A stretch of 64,000 nt of DNA from Promethearchaeota archaeon (GCA_019058295.1 JAHPZI010000022.1:197183-261182); one strand, 5' to 3'; shown: positions 8,635-17,943, counted from the stretch's first letter. Notes: a model not told the origin generated them from the sequence alone. Program-made: numbers and translations.

Positions 8635-9993
8635 GTGAAAAGTATGGCTAAAAAAGTTAAATCTGTCTGGGTTGAGGAGTATCGACCAAAAAGCATCAGA
8701 GAAATGGCTCTCCCGACTGCAAAGGTTAGCGGTCATAAAGTTGATTTAGCAGAAGATTTAACGAAATTTGTAAAGAATTTTTTCAAAGAAATGAAAAAAA
8801 TAAATGCTGAAAATAGAATTATAAGAGTACATAATAGAACTGCTTCCGAAAAAGAAAGGAAAGAAGAGGTAAAAATAGCACCTGAAAATGCAGCAGTATT
8901 ATTAGAAGGACCACCTGGAATCGGAAAGACTTCCATTGTTTTTGCCCTCGCAAACGATTTAAATATGGAAGTGATTGAGACAAATGCTTCTGATACTCGA
9001 ACAAGAGATGCTCTCGAAAATAAATTAAGGGAAACTGTTAAATCTCGGGGTATTATGGATTTTGTTACTCAATCAAAAGAAAAGCTTATCTTAATTGATG
9101 AAGTTGATGGTATATATGGAACGAAAGATAGGGGTGCGGTTCCTACCATCTTAGATTTAATTCAGAACACTCAATTCCCAATTATTATGTGCTCAAATGA
9201 GTATAAACAAAGTCTTCAACCGCTCTATAATAAAGTTCGAAAGTTCGAGGTTTATCCACTTTCTGACGAGGAAGTGATAAAAATTGCTCATAACATTCTC
9301 AAAAAAGAAAGTATTACAACTCTTAAAAGGAGCGATTTAGATCTTATTATTAAAAAAAATAATGGTGATTTAAGAGGCGTTATTAACGATATTCAAGGAA
9401 TTGCTCAAGGTTCAACTGAAGTAGATAATAAAGATTTAATATTTACTTTACATCGAGATACCACAGAGGAAATTTTTGCTTTAATTAGAGATCTATTTCA
9501 AAACGTTTCTACGCTAAGAGAAGCTCGAGATTTAACAGATAAATCCGATGTAGATTATAATTTTTTATACAAATGGGTAAATGAAAATCTCATCTCGTTC
9601 ATTAAAATAAATAAAGAAATAGCAAATGCTTACGATAATCTCTCTTTGGCTGATGAAGTTTTTGGGCGGATTCGAAGAAATCAATATTGGGCGTTATTAC
9701 CATATTTCTATGATTTATTCGCAGGAGGGACCAGTCTGGCTCAATCCCGGAAAACTAGCGGTTTTCGAAGAGTTGTATTTCCAAGATATGTTGTAGGAGG
9801 TGCGTTTTCTTTAACGAATGCTGAAAGGAGTTTAATCGAAAAAATTAATAAAACCTATGATATATCTCAAATCGAAGCAATTCAAGATTTTATTCCGTTT
9901 TTAAAGATTTTATGTAGCACTTCACGACGACAACTTAAAAATGTGAGTGACTGGCTCGATTTAGATGCGAAAGAAAAGAAGTTATTAAAATAA
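8635..9993 (+). CDS. rfcL: Replication factor C large subunit
   Basis: RfcL is the single large subunit of the archaeal clamp loader. It has the RFC box VWVEEYRPKSIREM (11-24), Walker A GPPGIGKT at 92-99, Walker B LIDEVD at about 153-158 and the NASD segment at 117-120. A Lys/Glu-rich insert of about 50 residues (about 35-85) separates the RFC box from Walker A. The length of 452 aa is within the archaeal range. The C-terminus ends DWLDLDAKEKKLLK and shows no clear QxxLxxFF-type PCNA-binding box. Start GTG 8635 and in-frame ATG 8644 are both possible; the ATG gives the usual short N-terminus. It ends the operon and converges on the Lin0512-family gene. Confidence 0.95.
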   Translation: MKSMAKKVKSVWVEEYRPKSIREMALPTAKVSGHKVDLAEDLTKFVKNFFKEMKKINAENRIIRVHNRTASEKERKEEVKIAPENAAVLLEGPPGIGKTSIVFALANDLNMEVIETNASDTRTRDALENKLRETVKSRGIMDFVTQSKEKLILIDEVDGIYGTKDRGAVPTILDLIQNTQFPIIMCSNEYKQSLQPLYNKVRKFEVYPLSDEEVIKIAHNILKKESITTLKRSDLDLIIKKNNGDLRGVINDIQGIAQGSTEVDNKDLIFTLHRDTTEEIFALIRDLFQNVSTLREARDLTDKSDVDYNFLYKWVNENLISFIKINKEIANAYDNLSLADEVFGRIRRNQYWALLPYFYDLFAGGTSLAQSRKTSGFRRVVFPRYVVGGAFSLTNAERSLIEKINKTYDISQIEAIQDFIPFLKILCSTSRRQLKNVSDWLDLDAKEKKLLK

Positions 9994-10088
9994 ATTTATA
10001 AAGCATGTTGGACAAATAATCTGTATTTTTGCGATTTTTTATCTTCATCTCAAATCTGATATAAAATCAGCTATTTCCCAAAATATAG

Positions 10089-10469
10089 TTAAGATGATTC
10101 GACAGATACAGTTACTGCAGCATTACATATAATCATATTATCTGAGGTATCGCCTAATTCTTTAATTAAAATACCCTGGGCAACGAGCCCACCATTTACA
10201 ACCTCGATAGACTTTACTCCAAACGGAATCGCTTTTAATATCTTCTTATTATCAATATTTTCAGGAAATGGAGCTCCAATCCTCACGTGTACCTTCATAC
10301 GTATAAAGTCTTTAGGTTCTTTAAGCCCACATATCTCCGATAATCCACATAAACAATTGTTTGATATTGCATTTTTAATTGCCTTTATCGAAGCATTAGT
10401 ACAGTCATTATTATGCCCATGTTGGTCAACACCCATTCCAATTTGTACAATAAATTTCTTATCACTCAT
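10089..10469 (-). CDS. Lin0512-family conserved protein
   Basis: The sequence has the hallmark pattern of this family of unknown function: IGMGVDQHGHNNDCTNASIKA near the N-terminus and a central MKVHVRIGAPFPENID, giving a compact alpha/beta protein of about 125 residues. No catalytic role is established for the family. The ATG at 10469 is preferred because GTGG lies at a suitable distance upstream; the GTG at 10478 is an in-frame alternative adding three residues. It is a lone leftward gene between the RFC operon and a membrane protein. The family assignment is from memory of its signature motifs. Confidence 0.75.
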   Translation of the reverse strand: MSDKKFIVQIGMGVDQHGHNNDCTNASIKAIKNAISNNCLCGLSEICGLKEPKDFIRMKVHVRIGAPFPENIDNKKILKAIPFGVKSIEVVNGGLVAQGILIKELGDTSDNMIICNAAVTVSVESS

Positions 10470-10621
10470 GTTTTCCACGAATTTTATTATAGTACTTCAT
10501 ATAATATCTAATAATAGAAGTTCTTTAGGAAGATTAAAAAAGATTTTTATATTTGAGTTTCTTCTTTTTCTTTACGTTAAACCTTTTTTTCAAATAAATA
10601 AAGATAGTATTTCTGATTCTT

Positions 10622-11401
10622 ATGAGAGATTTTAAATACTCTGTTAAAAAAATTGACATATTTCTTATAGGATTTCTTATTGTCATTGTCATAGCGACAA
10701 TTCTATGCATCTTAAACCCAACATTTGGAGAATATTTTTCAATTGCCAATTGGTTCGGTTCCGAAGCCCTCGGTAAAGTTCCGATTTGGATCGCATTATT
10801 ATTTGTTATGCTTGTTTGCTTTCTAGGTGCTCTAATCCCTATTCCAGTCCCGTATGCGTTACCGATTACATTGTTCGCAGCCGTTTGGTTTAAGACCTTA
10901 GGATTGACCGCATGGGCATTAATAATAGTCCTTGTATTTCTTGCCTCATTAGCTAATACTATAGGAGACTTAATTGATTATTTAGTAGGAAAAGAGTATC
11001 AGCATATATTGAGTAAAGAGGAACCTGAAGCACAAGATAGATGGAGCCGGCTCTTTTCAAGCAAGCCAAAAACAGTTCCACTTGTAATCGTGATCTTTGG
11101 ACTGACCCCTCTTCCCGATTCTTTATTATTGGTCCCTTTAGGTATTATTAAATATGATATAAAAAAGACTTTTATTTGGATGTTTCTCAGTAGAATAGTT
11201 ATGATGTCATTTTTCGCTCTTGGAGGCATACTTGCGATAGAATGGTTCTTTAGTGAAGGGAGCGGTGATGAACCTTTTGGATGGGTTTTTGGTGTCGTAA
11301 TGTTATATGTTTTATGGGCAATAATAGCAATAATGGCAAAATATAAACCCAAAGAAAAGCAAATAGAAGAAAACGCCGAAGAGAATATAGAAAATCAATA
11401 G
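10622..11401 (+). CDS. Membrane protein, VTT/DedA-like
   Basis: The 259-residue protein has about six hydrophobic segments (near 11-31, 55-75, 78-95, 100-122, 150-175, 190-215) and one at the C-terminus (about 225-243), followed by a short charged Glu-rich tail. The segment GLTPLPDSLLLVPLGIIKYD resembles the re-entrant loop of the VTT (DedA/SNARE-associated Golgi) family, whose members move lipids between membrane leaflets. The match is short, so the family call is moderate. A role in membrane lipid balance is inferred only from that. It appears to be transcribed alone; the ATG at 10622 opens the first membrane-proximal segment. Confidence 0.6.
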   Translation: MRDFKYSVKKIDIFLIGFLIVIVIATILCILNPTFGEYFSIANWFGSEALGKVPIWIALLFVMLVCFLGALIPIPVPYALPITLFAAVWFKTLGLTAWALIIVLVFLASLANTIGDLIDYLVGKEYQHILSKEEPEAQDRWSRLFSSKPKTVPLVIVIFGLTPLPDSLLLVPLGIIKYDIKKTFIWMFLSRIVMMSFFALGGILAIEWFFSEGSGDEPFGWVFGVVMLYVLWAIIAIMAKYKPKEKQIEENAEENIENQ

Positions 11402-11496
11402 TATATTAGAATTAGAAATTTGTTTATTAGCTAAAGCTTTATTAATTTATGAAATAAATAAAATTAATACTTAAGTTAAAAAATAATTGAGATATA

Positions 11497-13032
11497 ATGT
11501 CAAAAGTTAAAAATGCCTATAAGGAAATTGAAGACATAATCGGTTCAGATTTTATTACCGATAAAGATTTTATGAAAGCAGCTTATTCTCGGAATGTTGA
11601 TCCTGCCTTCCCAGACAGATGGGCTGATATGATTGTGAGACCAGAAACACCCCAAGAAGTTTCTGAAATCGTTAAGATTGCCAATAAATACAAGATCCAC
11701 ATGGTTCCGAGAGGGGGAGGGGCCGATCTAGTCGGCGGTTCTACAACTCAGGGAGGGATTCTCATTGACCTTACAAGAATGAATAACATCCTTGAAATTA
11801 ATGAAGATGATTATTACTGCGTGGTTGAATGTGGTGTCACATGGGGAGCACTATTGTCAGAGATTCTTCCAAGAGGTTTAACTACTGGTGTTACTGGCCC
11901 TGGAAGTGGTTTTTCTGCAACAATTGGAGGAGGTCTTTCAAACAGCACTGCGGGAGCGGGTTCAACTAAGTATGGAGTAGTGCCTGATATTTGCCTGGGA
12001 GTTGAAGTTGTTTTACCTAATCCAGAAGGAACAATCGTTAAAACGGGAGCCGCTGCAAATAAATATGCTGCGCCATTTTGTCGGTATGGTGTTGCACCAG
12101 ACTTTACTGGGCTATTTATGGGCGATGTAGGAACAATGGGTATAAAAACTAAGGCCTTTCTAAGATTGTTTCCAGATCCTCCATTTAAAGCACAGAGATA
12201 TTATTTATTTAATAAAAACGATTATACTGATGTATTTAAAATAGCAAATAGGATTCGGAAGGAAGTAAACGATGGATTACAGGGTTTTGCTGTTGTACCA
12301 CTTTTTTTACTTCAAATGATGGCAGCACAAGTAAAAGAAAAACCAGCGAAAAGGCCAAAATTACGAGGACCTCTATGTATGGTGACATTGGAGGCAACTG
12401 ATAAAAGAATTTTAGAAGTGTATCTTGAGAAAGCTGAAGAAGTTATGACGAAGGATGATATTGCTCGTCCTTTTAAAATTCAGGAAATTAATCCGAGCGC
12501 TGAAGAACAAGAGGAATCGAGTTATAATTTAAAAAACTTCTTTAATTATTTTCACCCATTGATTTCAGTTGCTCCTGGTAAGGTGACATGTACAACTTGC
12601 CATAAAGTGCCAATTTCAGGCATACCAGAATTATCACAAAAAGCTCAACAATTTGATAAAGATCATAGAAGCGAATTTCAACCCAATAGCTTATCTATTT
12701 GGGCTGGAGTCTTAGGTTTTCTACCTAATGGGACATGCATATTTGTTGGTGGATTTAACGCTGATAATGTGGAGGAACAACGTGAAAATTCGATGAGATT
12801 ATGGCATAAAAAAATACGACATCAAGTTCGTTATGGCGGGATTCATTATTGGCTTGGAGAGTCAATTTCACAATCTATAGTCGAGGCTGGCGCTTTCAAA
12901 CCAGAATTTATGGATTTTTTTAGAGATATGAAAAATGCGGTTGATCCAAATTTCTTATTAAGTCCAAATAAGTTTCACATGTATAGTTATGATTACGATC
13001 GTACTAAAAAAATTATAACGGATGAAAATTAG
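11497..13032 (+). CDS. FAD-linked oxidase (GlcD/VAO-type), paralog 1
   Basis: This is a flavoprotein of the vanillyl-alcohol-oxidase/GlcD family, which oxidises 2-hydroxy acids or related alcohols. The PCMH-type FAD domain shows VPRGGGADLVGGSTTQGG at about 69-86 and the second flavin segment GPGSGFSATIGGGLSNSTAG at about 134-153. The C-terminus has the family-typical VDPNFLLSPNKFHMY. An unusual CTTCH motif (Cys365, Cys368, His369) is conserved in the next gene at the same positions. No signal peptide or twin-arginine motif is present. It starts a run of co-directional genes with its own paralog and a CCG Fe-S protein that likely takes its electrons. Confidence 0.9.
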   Translation: MSKVKNAYKEIEDIIGSDFITDKDFMKAAYSRNVDPAFPDRWADMIVRPETPQEVSEIVKIANKYKIHMVPRGGGADLVGGSTTQGGILIDLTRMNNILEINEDDYYCVVECGVTWGALLSEILPRGLTTGVTGPGSGFSATIGGGLSNSTAGAGSTKYGVVPDICLGVEVVLPNPEGTIVKTGAAANKYAAPFCRYGVAPDFTGLFMGDVGTMGIKTKAFLRLFPDPPFKAQRYYLFNKNDYTDVFKIANRIRKEVNDGLQGFAVVPLFLLQMMAAQVKEKPAKRPKLRGPLCMVTLEATDKRILEVYLEKAEEVMTKDDIARPFKIQEINPSAEEQEESSYNLKNFFNYFHPLISVAPGKVTCTTCHKVPISGIPELSQKAQQFDKDHRSEFQPNSLSIWAGVLGFLPNGTCIFVGGFNADNVEEQRENSMRLWHKKIRHQVRYGGIHYWLGESISQSIVEAGAFKPEFMDFFRDMKNAVDPNFLLSPNKFHMYSYDYDRTKKIITDEN

Positions 13033-13099
13033 GTGTTAAAATTAAATAACTTGAAAAATAAATTAACTTAACTTTAAAATTAAAAATAAGTGAAATTAA

Positions 13100-14641
13100 T
13101 TGTCAAAAGTTAAAGATGCGTATAAAGAGATTGAAAATGTAATAGGCTCAGATTATATTACTGATAAAGATTTCATGAAAGCGGCATATTCAAGAAATGT
13201 TGATCCCGCTTTTCCAGATAGATGGGCTGATATAATAGTACGACCAGAAACTACAGAAGAAGTATCTGAGATCGTAAAGATTGCAAATAAATATAAGATT
13301 CCAATTGTTCCTAGAGGCGGAGGCGCAGATCTTGTAGGTGGATCTGTTTCAGAAGGGGGTATCCTTTTGGATCTTACTAGAATGAACAAAATAATCGAAA
13401 TCAATGAGAAAGACTACTATATTGTAGTAGAATGTGGAATAACTTGGGGTGAATTGGATTCTAAATTAGCAGAAAAGGGATTGACAACTGGTTTTTTAGG
13501 TCCAGGAAGTGGTTTTAGTGCTACTGTAGGAGGAGGTTTATCAAACAGTACTGCTGGATTCGGCTCAACTAAATATGGATTAGTTCCTGATATATGTTTG
13601 GGAGTAGAGGTGGTTCTTCCTAATCCTGAGGGAACAATATTAAGAACAGGATCAGCAGCAAATAAGTATGCAAAACCTTTTTGCCGATATGGTGTAGCTC
13701 CCGATTTTACAGGTCTTTTTATGGGAGATGTAGGAACGATGGGAATAAAAACTAAAGCTTTCCTACGAATAGTAAAAGATCCGCCAATAAAAACAATGAG
13801 ATGTTATATCCTCAATAAAAATGACTATAGCAAAGTTTATGAATTATTGCACGAGATTCAATCTGAAATAGCTGATGGGCTACATGATGTTATTGTAGTT
13901 CCCCTTCCTGTGGTTAAAATGAAATCAGGTATTGCGAAAAATAAACCTGCTACAAGAGCTAAAATTAGGGGGTCTGTATTTCAAGTAGGTATGGAAACAC
14001 ATGATCAAAGAATTATGGATATATATTTAGAAAAACTGAATGAAATTATGCTCAAAGATAATGTTTGTAGACCTTTTGAATGGCAAGAAATCGATTTAGA
14101 TGAGCCATTATCTACAGAATGGAATTTTGATTATAAATTCGCTTTTACTTACTTCAATCAGTATATTTCAATAGCACCTCCTAAAATATCTTGCACCACA
14201 TGCCATAAGATACCAATATCATATATTCCAGATGCAGAACAATTAAGCGGTAAGTTTGATGCAAAATTTCGGGGGGAATTTCCTCCAGGAAGCATATCCT
14301 TATTCGCTACGATAATATACTTATTACCAAACGGACATTGTGTATTTGTTGGAGGCTTTAATGCAGATAATACAGATGAACAACATGATAGTGCTATGAA
14401 ATTATGGCATAAAAAATTAAGGGCTCAGACACAATATGGTGGAGCGCACTATTGGTTGGGAGAAGCAATTTCTCAATCTATAGTTGAAGCTGGAGCGTAC
14501 ACCCCGGAATTTTCTCAGTTTTTTAAAGATATGAAGAAAACTGTTGATCCAAATTTTCTTCTCAGTCCGAAAAAATTTCATATGTATAGTTATGAGGATG
14601 ACATTTCAAAACACATAATAGAGGATGAACCATATAAATAG
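13100..14641 (+). CDS. FAD-linked oxidase (GlcD/VAO-type), paralog 2
   Basis: This is a tandem duplicate of the gene before it: both begin MSKVK-AYKEIE and share the FAD segments (PRGGGADLVGGS; GPGSGFSATVGGGLSNSTAG), the CTTCH motif at Cys365/Cys368/His369 and the C-terminal SPKKFHMY. The central substrate-binding part, about residues 235-345, is clearly more diverged than the FAD part, which suggests different substrates. The start is TTG 13100, supported by exact alignment with the ATG start of paralog 1. It is followed 14 bases later by the Fe-S gene. The two oxidases could form a heteromeric enzyme or be alternatives sharing one electron acceptor. Confidence 0.9.
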   Translation: MSKVKDAYKEIENVIGSDYITDKDFMKAAYSRNVDPAFPDRWADIIVRPETTEEVSEIVKIANKYKIPIVPRGGGADLVGGSVSEGGILLDLTRMNKIIEINEKDYYIVVECGITWGELDSKLAEKGLTTGFLGPGSGFSATVGGGLSNSTAGFGSTKYGLVPDICLGVEVVLPNPEGTILRTGSAANKYAKPFCRYGVAPDFTGLFMGDVGTMGIKTKAFLRIVKDPPIKTMRCYILNKNDYSKVYELLHEIQSEIADGLHDVIVVPLPVVKMKSGIAKNKPATRAKIRGSVFQVGMETHDQRIMDIYLEKLNEIMLKDNVCRPFEWQEIDLDEPLSTEWNFDYKFAFTYFNQYISIAPPKISCTTCHKIPISYIPDAEQLSGKFDAKFRGEFPPGSISLFATIIYLLPNGHCVFVGGFNADNTDEQHDSAMKLWHKKLRAQTQYGGAHYWLGEAISQSIVEAGAYTPEFSQFFKDMKKTVDPNFLLSPKKFHMYSYEDDISKHIIEDEPYK

Positions 14642-14655
14642 GTGATTAAAAAAAA

Positions 14656-15882
14656 ATGACAGAATTAGATCCAAAAGAGAAGTACAAGCATTTAGCCAAA
14701 TTAGGTAATGTAATTTTACAATGCATAGGTTGTGGTGATTGTAGAGAACAAACAGATTACACTGCAGATCCCCCTAAGTGGGGGGTTTGCGTGGCGAAAG
14801 AAAACACAACTGGTTTTGAGCCTTTTTTTGGTAGAGGTAAAATGCAGATCATTCGATCTCTCTGGCAAGGCAAATTAGAACTGAGTAAAGACATGGCAGA
14901 GGTAATATATCAATGCCCTACATGTAATGCTTGTGCAGAGGCATGCGCTTATGAGATGGATAATGCCACTTTATATGAGGCGTTAAGAGCCGAATTAATT
15001 GATGCTGGCTGCGGTTTAGAGGCACATGTGCCAATGAATCGGGCAATGGTTGAGTTATTAAATCCTTATCAGCGAGATAATAAAGAAAAAAATAATTGGT
15101 TGGAAAAACTCGATTTTAAGGTAAAAAATGCGGATTCTGAGCAAGCAGATGTTTTATATTTTGTTGGATGTACTGCCGCTTTGACTCCAGATATTCAACC
15201 TGTGGCAGTGAATACAGCAAAGATTCTTAAAAAATTGGGAGTAGATTTTTCCGTTTTTGGAGAGCGTGAAGTATGTTGTGGAAGTGTTGCCATGAGAACT
15301 GGGGAAAGAAACGCTTTTAATTCCGTTGCTATGAAAAATGTTGAATTATTTGCGAAAAGTGGAGCAAAGACTATAATAACAAGTTGTGCTGGTTGTTATA
15401 GAACTTTAAAAACTGATTATGCTGATTATCTTAATGATTTAGGTATTGAAATACTTCATACAATTGAATTAGTACGTAATATTATAAACGAAAAAAATAT
15501 TCAATTAAAACATTTAGGAATCACTGCTACATATCACGATCCTTGCCACACGGGAAGAAATTCTGGTTTAAAAGAAGGAGTTAATCCTCTTTACGAAGAA
15601 CCAAGAGAACTTCTAGGAAAAATTGCGAATTTAATCGAAATGAAAACGATTAAAGAAAGTACTAAATGCTGTGGAGCTGGAGGAGGCGTAAAAAAGGGTT
15701 TTCCAGAATTAGCTTTGGAAATTGCTAAAGCAAGAATTCAAGAGGCGGAAGAAACTGGAGCGGAATATCTTGTAAGTATTTGTCCTTTCTGTTATAGAAA
15801 TTTATCTGACGCAATCAAAGCATTAAACTCAGAAATTAAGATGATTGATCTGATGGAATTATTAGAGCAAGCATTAAATTAA
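14656..15882 (+). CDS. CCG-domain Fe-S oxidoreductase (HdrD/GlcF-like)
   Basis: The protein has two N-terminal four-cysteine sites (Cys23/26/29 with Cys45, and Cys87/90/93/97) for [4Fe-4S] clusters. Two CCG domains follow: CTAAL...CCGSVAMRTG...CAGCYRTLK and YHDPCHTGR...KCCGAGGGVKKGF...CPFC. This is the plan of GlcF, GlpC and the HdrD subunit of heterodisulfide reductase, proteins that pass electrons between a flavin enzyme and a quinone, disulfide or other carrier. No membrane segment is seen. Placement right after two FAD-linked oxidases suggests a GlcD-GlcF type complex. The ATG has a GGTGAT ribosome-binding site. A 12-T run follows the stop. Confidence 0.93.
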   Translation: MTELDPKEKYKHLAKLGNVILQCIGCGDCREQTDYTADPPKWGVCVAKENTTGFEPFFGRGKMQIIRSLWQGKLELSKDMAEVIYQCPTCNACAEACAYEMDNATLYEALRAELIDAGCGLEAHVPMNRAMVELLNPYQRDNKEKNNWLEKLDFKVKNADSEQADVLYFVGCTAALTPDIQPVAVNTAKILKKLGVDFSVFGEREVCCGSVAMRTGERNAFNSVAMKNVELFAKSGAKTIITSCAGCYRTLKTDYADYLNDLGIEILHTIELVRNIINEKNIQLKHLGITATYHDPCHTGRNSGLKEGVNPLYEEPRELLGKIANLIEMKTIKESTKCCGAGGGVKKGFPELALEIAKARIQEAEETGAEYLVSICPFCYRNLSDAIKALNSEIKMIDLMELLEQALN

Positions 15883-15886
15883 TTAA

Positions 15887-15898
15887 TTTTTTTTTTTT
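15887..15898 (+). terminator. Poly-T terminator after the first oxidase/Fe-S operon
   Basis: There are twelve consecutive T just after the Fe-S gene and before the next gene's leader, the type of signal at which archaeal RNA polymerase releases. It suggests that the oxidase-oxidase-Fe-S genes form their own transcript. Confidence 0.55.
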
Positions 15899-15946
15899 CT
15901 TGTTTTTAGAAAAGATATTAAATTTAAATAAGGTTGAAATTCAAAT

Positions 15947-17932
15947 ATGCCAAAATTAAGTGATCCCATAACCATTAGAGGGATGGAATTTAAAAACAGA
16001 TTAGCTTTTCCCCCCATGCTTTCAATGTCCTCAGATGCTGATGGGTGTCCTACTGAAAAGACATTAAATGTTTATGAAACAAAGGCTCGTGGAGGTGCAG
16101 GATTAATTACGTATGAAGCAGTTTCTGTGGAACCTGACATTTTTATGGAGCGAAATGTTACTGCGAATATTGGAAAAGATGATAATATTCCAGCATATAA
16201 AAAAGTTACAGATGCTGTGCATAAGTATGGGGCTAAATTTGGAATGCAACTGGCTGATGGGGGTTTGATTGGTTTTGTTCTTGCTTCATTGTTTGGTGCT
16301 AAAATAGAACCGAGAGGTCCATCATCCGTGGATTTATTACATCTAACTTCAGCTTATGAAACAATGGTTGCATCATGGCCAGATGTTTTAAAACAAACTG
16401 GAGCCATCTGTAAAGAGATGTCTATTCAAGATATTATTGAATTAGAAGATTTATTTGCTGCTGGAGCAAAAAGAGCAATTCAAGCAGGATTTGACTATAT
16501 CGAGATCCATTCCGCCCATGCTACTTTACATTCTGCCTTTATGGCACCTTATGCTAATGTAAGAACCGATAAATATGGAGGGTCTACTGAAAAAAGGTGT
16601 ACTTTTTTATTAGAAACAATGCAAAAAATAAGAGAAGCCATAGGTGAAAAACCTCCCATCTTTGTCCGATTATCTATAGATGAGTTATTACCCGATGGAC
16701 TAAAGTTGGAAGAGTCTAAAAAAATTGCGAAAATAATAGAAAATGCTGGAGTAGATTGTATCGATGTAAGTCAAGGGAATATGATTAGAAGTCCATATGG
16801 CATTCAAATCCCTACTTATTTTGACCATGGTGCTTTCATCCATTTTGCAGAAGAAATTAAAAAGATAGTGAATGTTCCAGTTATCGGTGTTGGAAGAATT
16901 GTCGATCCGAAAATGGCAGATCAATTCATCCAAGAAGGTAAGGCAGATATTATTCATCTAGGAAGACAACTCATCTGCGATGCTGATACCCCACTTAAAT
17001 ACTTTAATGGACAACTTGACGAAATTAAATATTGTATGGGATGTTTACAAGGATGTGCAGGGACATGCGTCTATGATGCGTATAGTGGGCAAAATTATAC
17101 AGAACTCACCCCTTCATCTGATTTAAAGAAAATTGTGGTGTTGGGAGCCGGTATTGCGGGAATGGAAACCGCTAGAGTAGCAAAACTGCGGGGTCATGAT
17201 GTAGAAATATTTGAAAAATCAGATAAGGTGGGTGGATTAATCCCTCTTGTAGCGATGGAATATAAAAAAGAAGAGTTCATGAACATAGTGAATTATTTAA
17301 CATTCCAATTAAAGAAATTAGAAGTGCCTATACATCTCAATAAAGAGTTAACAAGGGAAGAGATTTCTGAGTTAAAACCAGATATATTGGTCTTAGCAAC
17401 CGGTACTGAAGCAACTATACCAACGAATTTGGAAGGCAAACCAAATGTGTTAACTCAGGATGAGGCAATATTAAAAAGCAAACCTATTGGAAAAAATGTG
17501 GTAGTTTGGGGCTTGGGGGCATATTGGAAAGGGGGTCCAGAAACCGCAATAACATTAGCAGAACAAGGATATAATGTCAAAGCATTAATGGGGTCAAACA
17601 CCACCATAGCGACCGAAATGTTAATAGCAACAGGAAGGCGATTATGGATACTTGAGTATTTGAGAGATAAGAAATTACCAATTTACACTAGAGCGAAGTT
17701 ATTGGATGTCACAGAGAAGGGAGTTAAATTCCTTGATGAAAATAAAAATGAACAATTTATTGAAGCTGATACCTTAGTGTATTGTGGCTCCCGAATTACA
17801 AAGGCTAAAAAGTTAAAAAAGCATTTTGAAGGAGTTGCACCATTAATTCAACTTATAGGAGATTGTAAAAGACCAAGAAATATTGCAGAAGCGATGAAAG
17901 ACGCCCAAACTTTTGTTAGAAAATTAAAATAA
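15947..17932 (+). CDS. Old Yellow Enzyme / 2,4-dienoyl-CoA reductase-like flavo-Fe-S protein
   Basis: The 661-residue length and layout fit the FadH/enoate-reductase family: an FMN TIM barrel (1 to about 340), a cysteine cluster CMGCLQGCAGTC at Cys363/366/370/374, then FAD/NAD(P)-binding domains with VVLGAGIAGMETARV at about 396-410. Members reduce enoates or dienoyl-CoA, or demethylate amines. Two things are odd. The proton-donor tyrosine of the HGAHGY motif is missing (here HSAHAT). The fourth cluster cysteine lies three residues after the third instead of about eleven. The substrate is unknown; the neighbours suggest an unsaturated acyl-CoA or ring acid. It starts with ATG after an AAGG-like site and ends in an 11-T run. 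Confidence 0.9.
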   Translation: MPKLSDPITIRGMEFKNRLAFPPMLSMSSDADGCPTEKTLNVYETKARGGAGLITYEAVSVEPDIFMERNVTANIGKDDNIPAYKKVTDAVHKYGAKFGMQLADGGLIGFVLASLFGAKIEPRGPSSVDLLHLTSAYETMVASWPDVLKQTGAICKEMSIQDIIELEDLFAAGAKRAIQAGFDYIEIHSAHATLHSAFMAPYANVRTDKYGGSTEKRCTFLLETMQKIREAIGEKPPIFVRLSIDELLPDGLKLEESKKIAKIIENAGVDCIDVSQGNMIRSPYGIQIPTYFDHGAFIHFAEEIKKIVNVPVIGVGRIVDPKMADQFIQEGKADIIHLGRQLICDADTPLKYFNGQLDEIKYCMGCLQGCAGTCVYDAYSGQNYTELTPSSDLKKIVVLGAGIAGMETARVAKLRGHDVEIFEKSDKVGGLIPLVAMEYKKEEFMNIVNYLTFQLKKLEVPIHLNKELTREEISELKPDILVLATGTEATIPTNLEGKPNVLTQDEAILKSKPIGKNVVVWGLGAYWKGGPETAITLAEQGYNVKALMGSNTTIATEMLIATGRRLWILEYLRDKKLPIYTRAKLLDVTEKGVKFLDENKNEQFIEADTLVYCGSRITKAKKLKKHFEGVAPLIQLIGDCKRPRNIAEAMKDAQTFVRKLK

Positions 17933-17943
17933 TTTTTTTTTTT
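17933..17943 (+). terminator. Poly-T terminator after the OYE-like gene
   Basis: Eleven T directly follow the stop codon of the flavoprotein gene. They separate it from the DUF35/thiolase pair. Confidence 0.5.

Noticed and set aside
12589..12603. CxxCH as a c-type haem site
   Set aside because: The protein has no signal peptide and there is no cytochrome maturation gene in view. The motif is kept as an unexplained metal or disulfide candidate instead.
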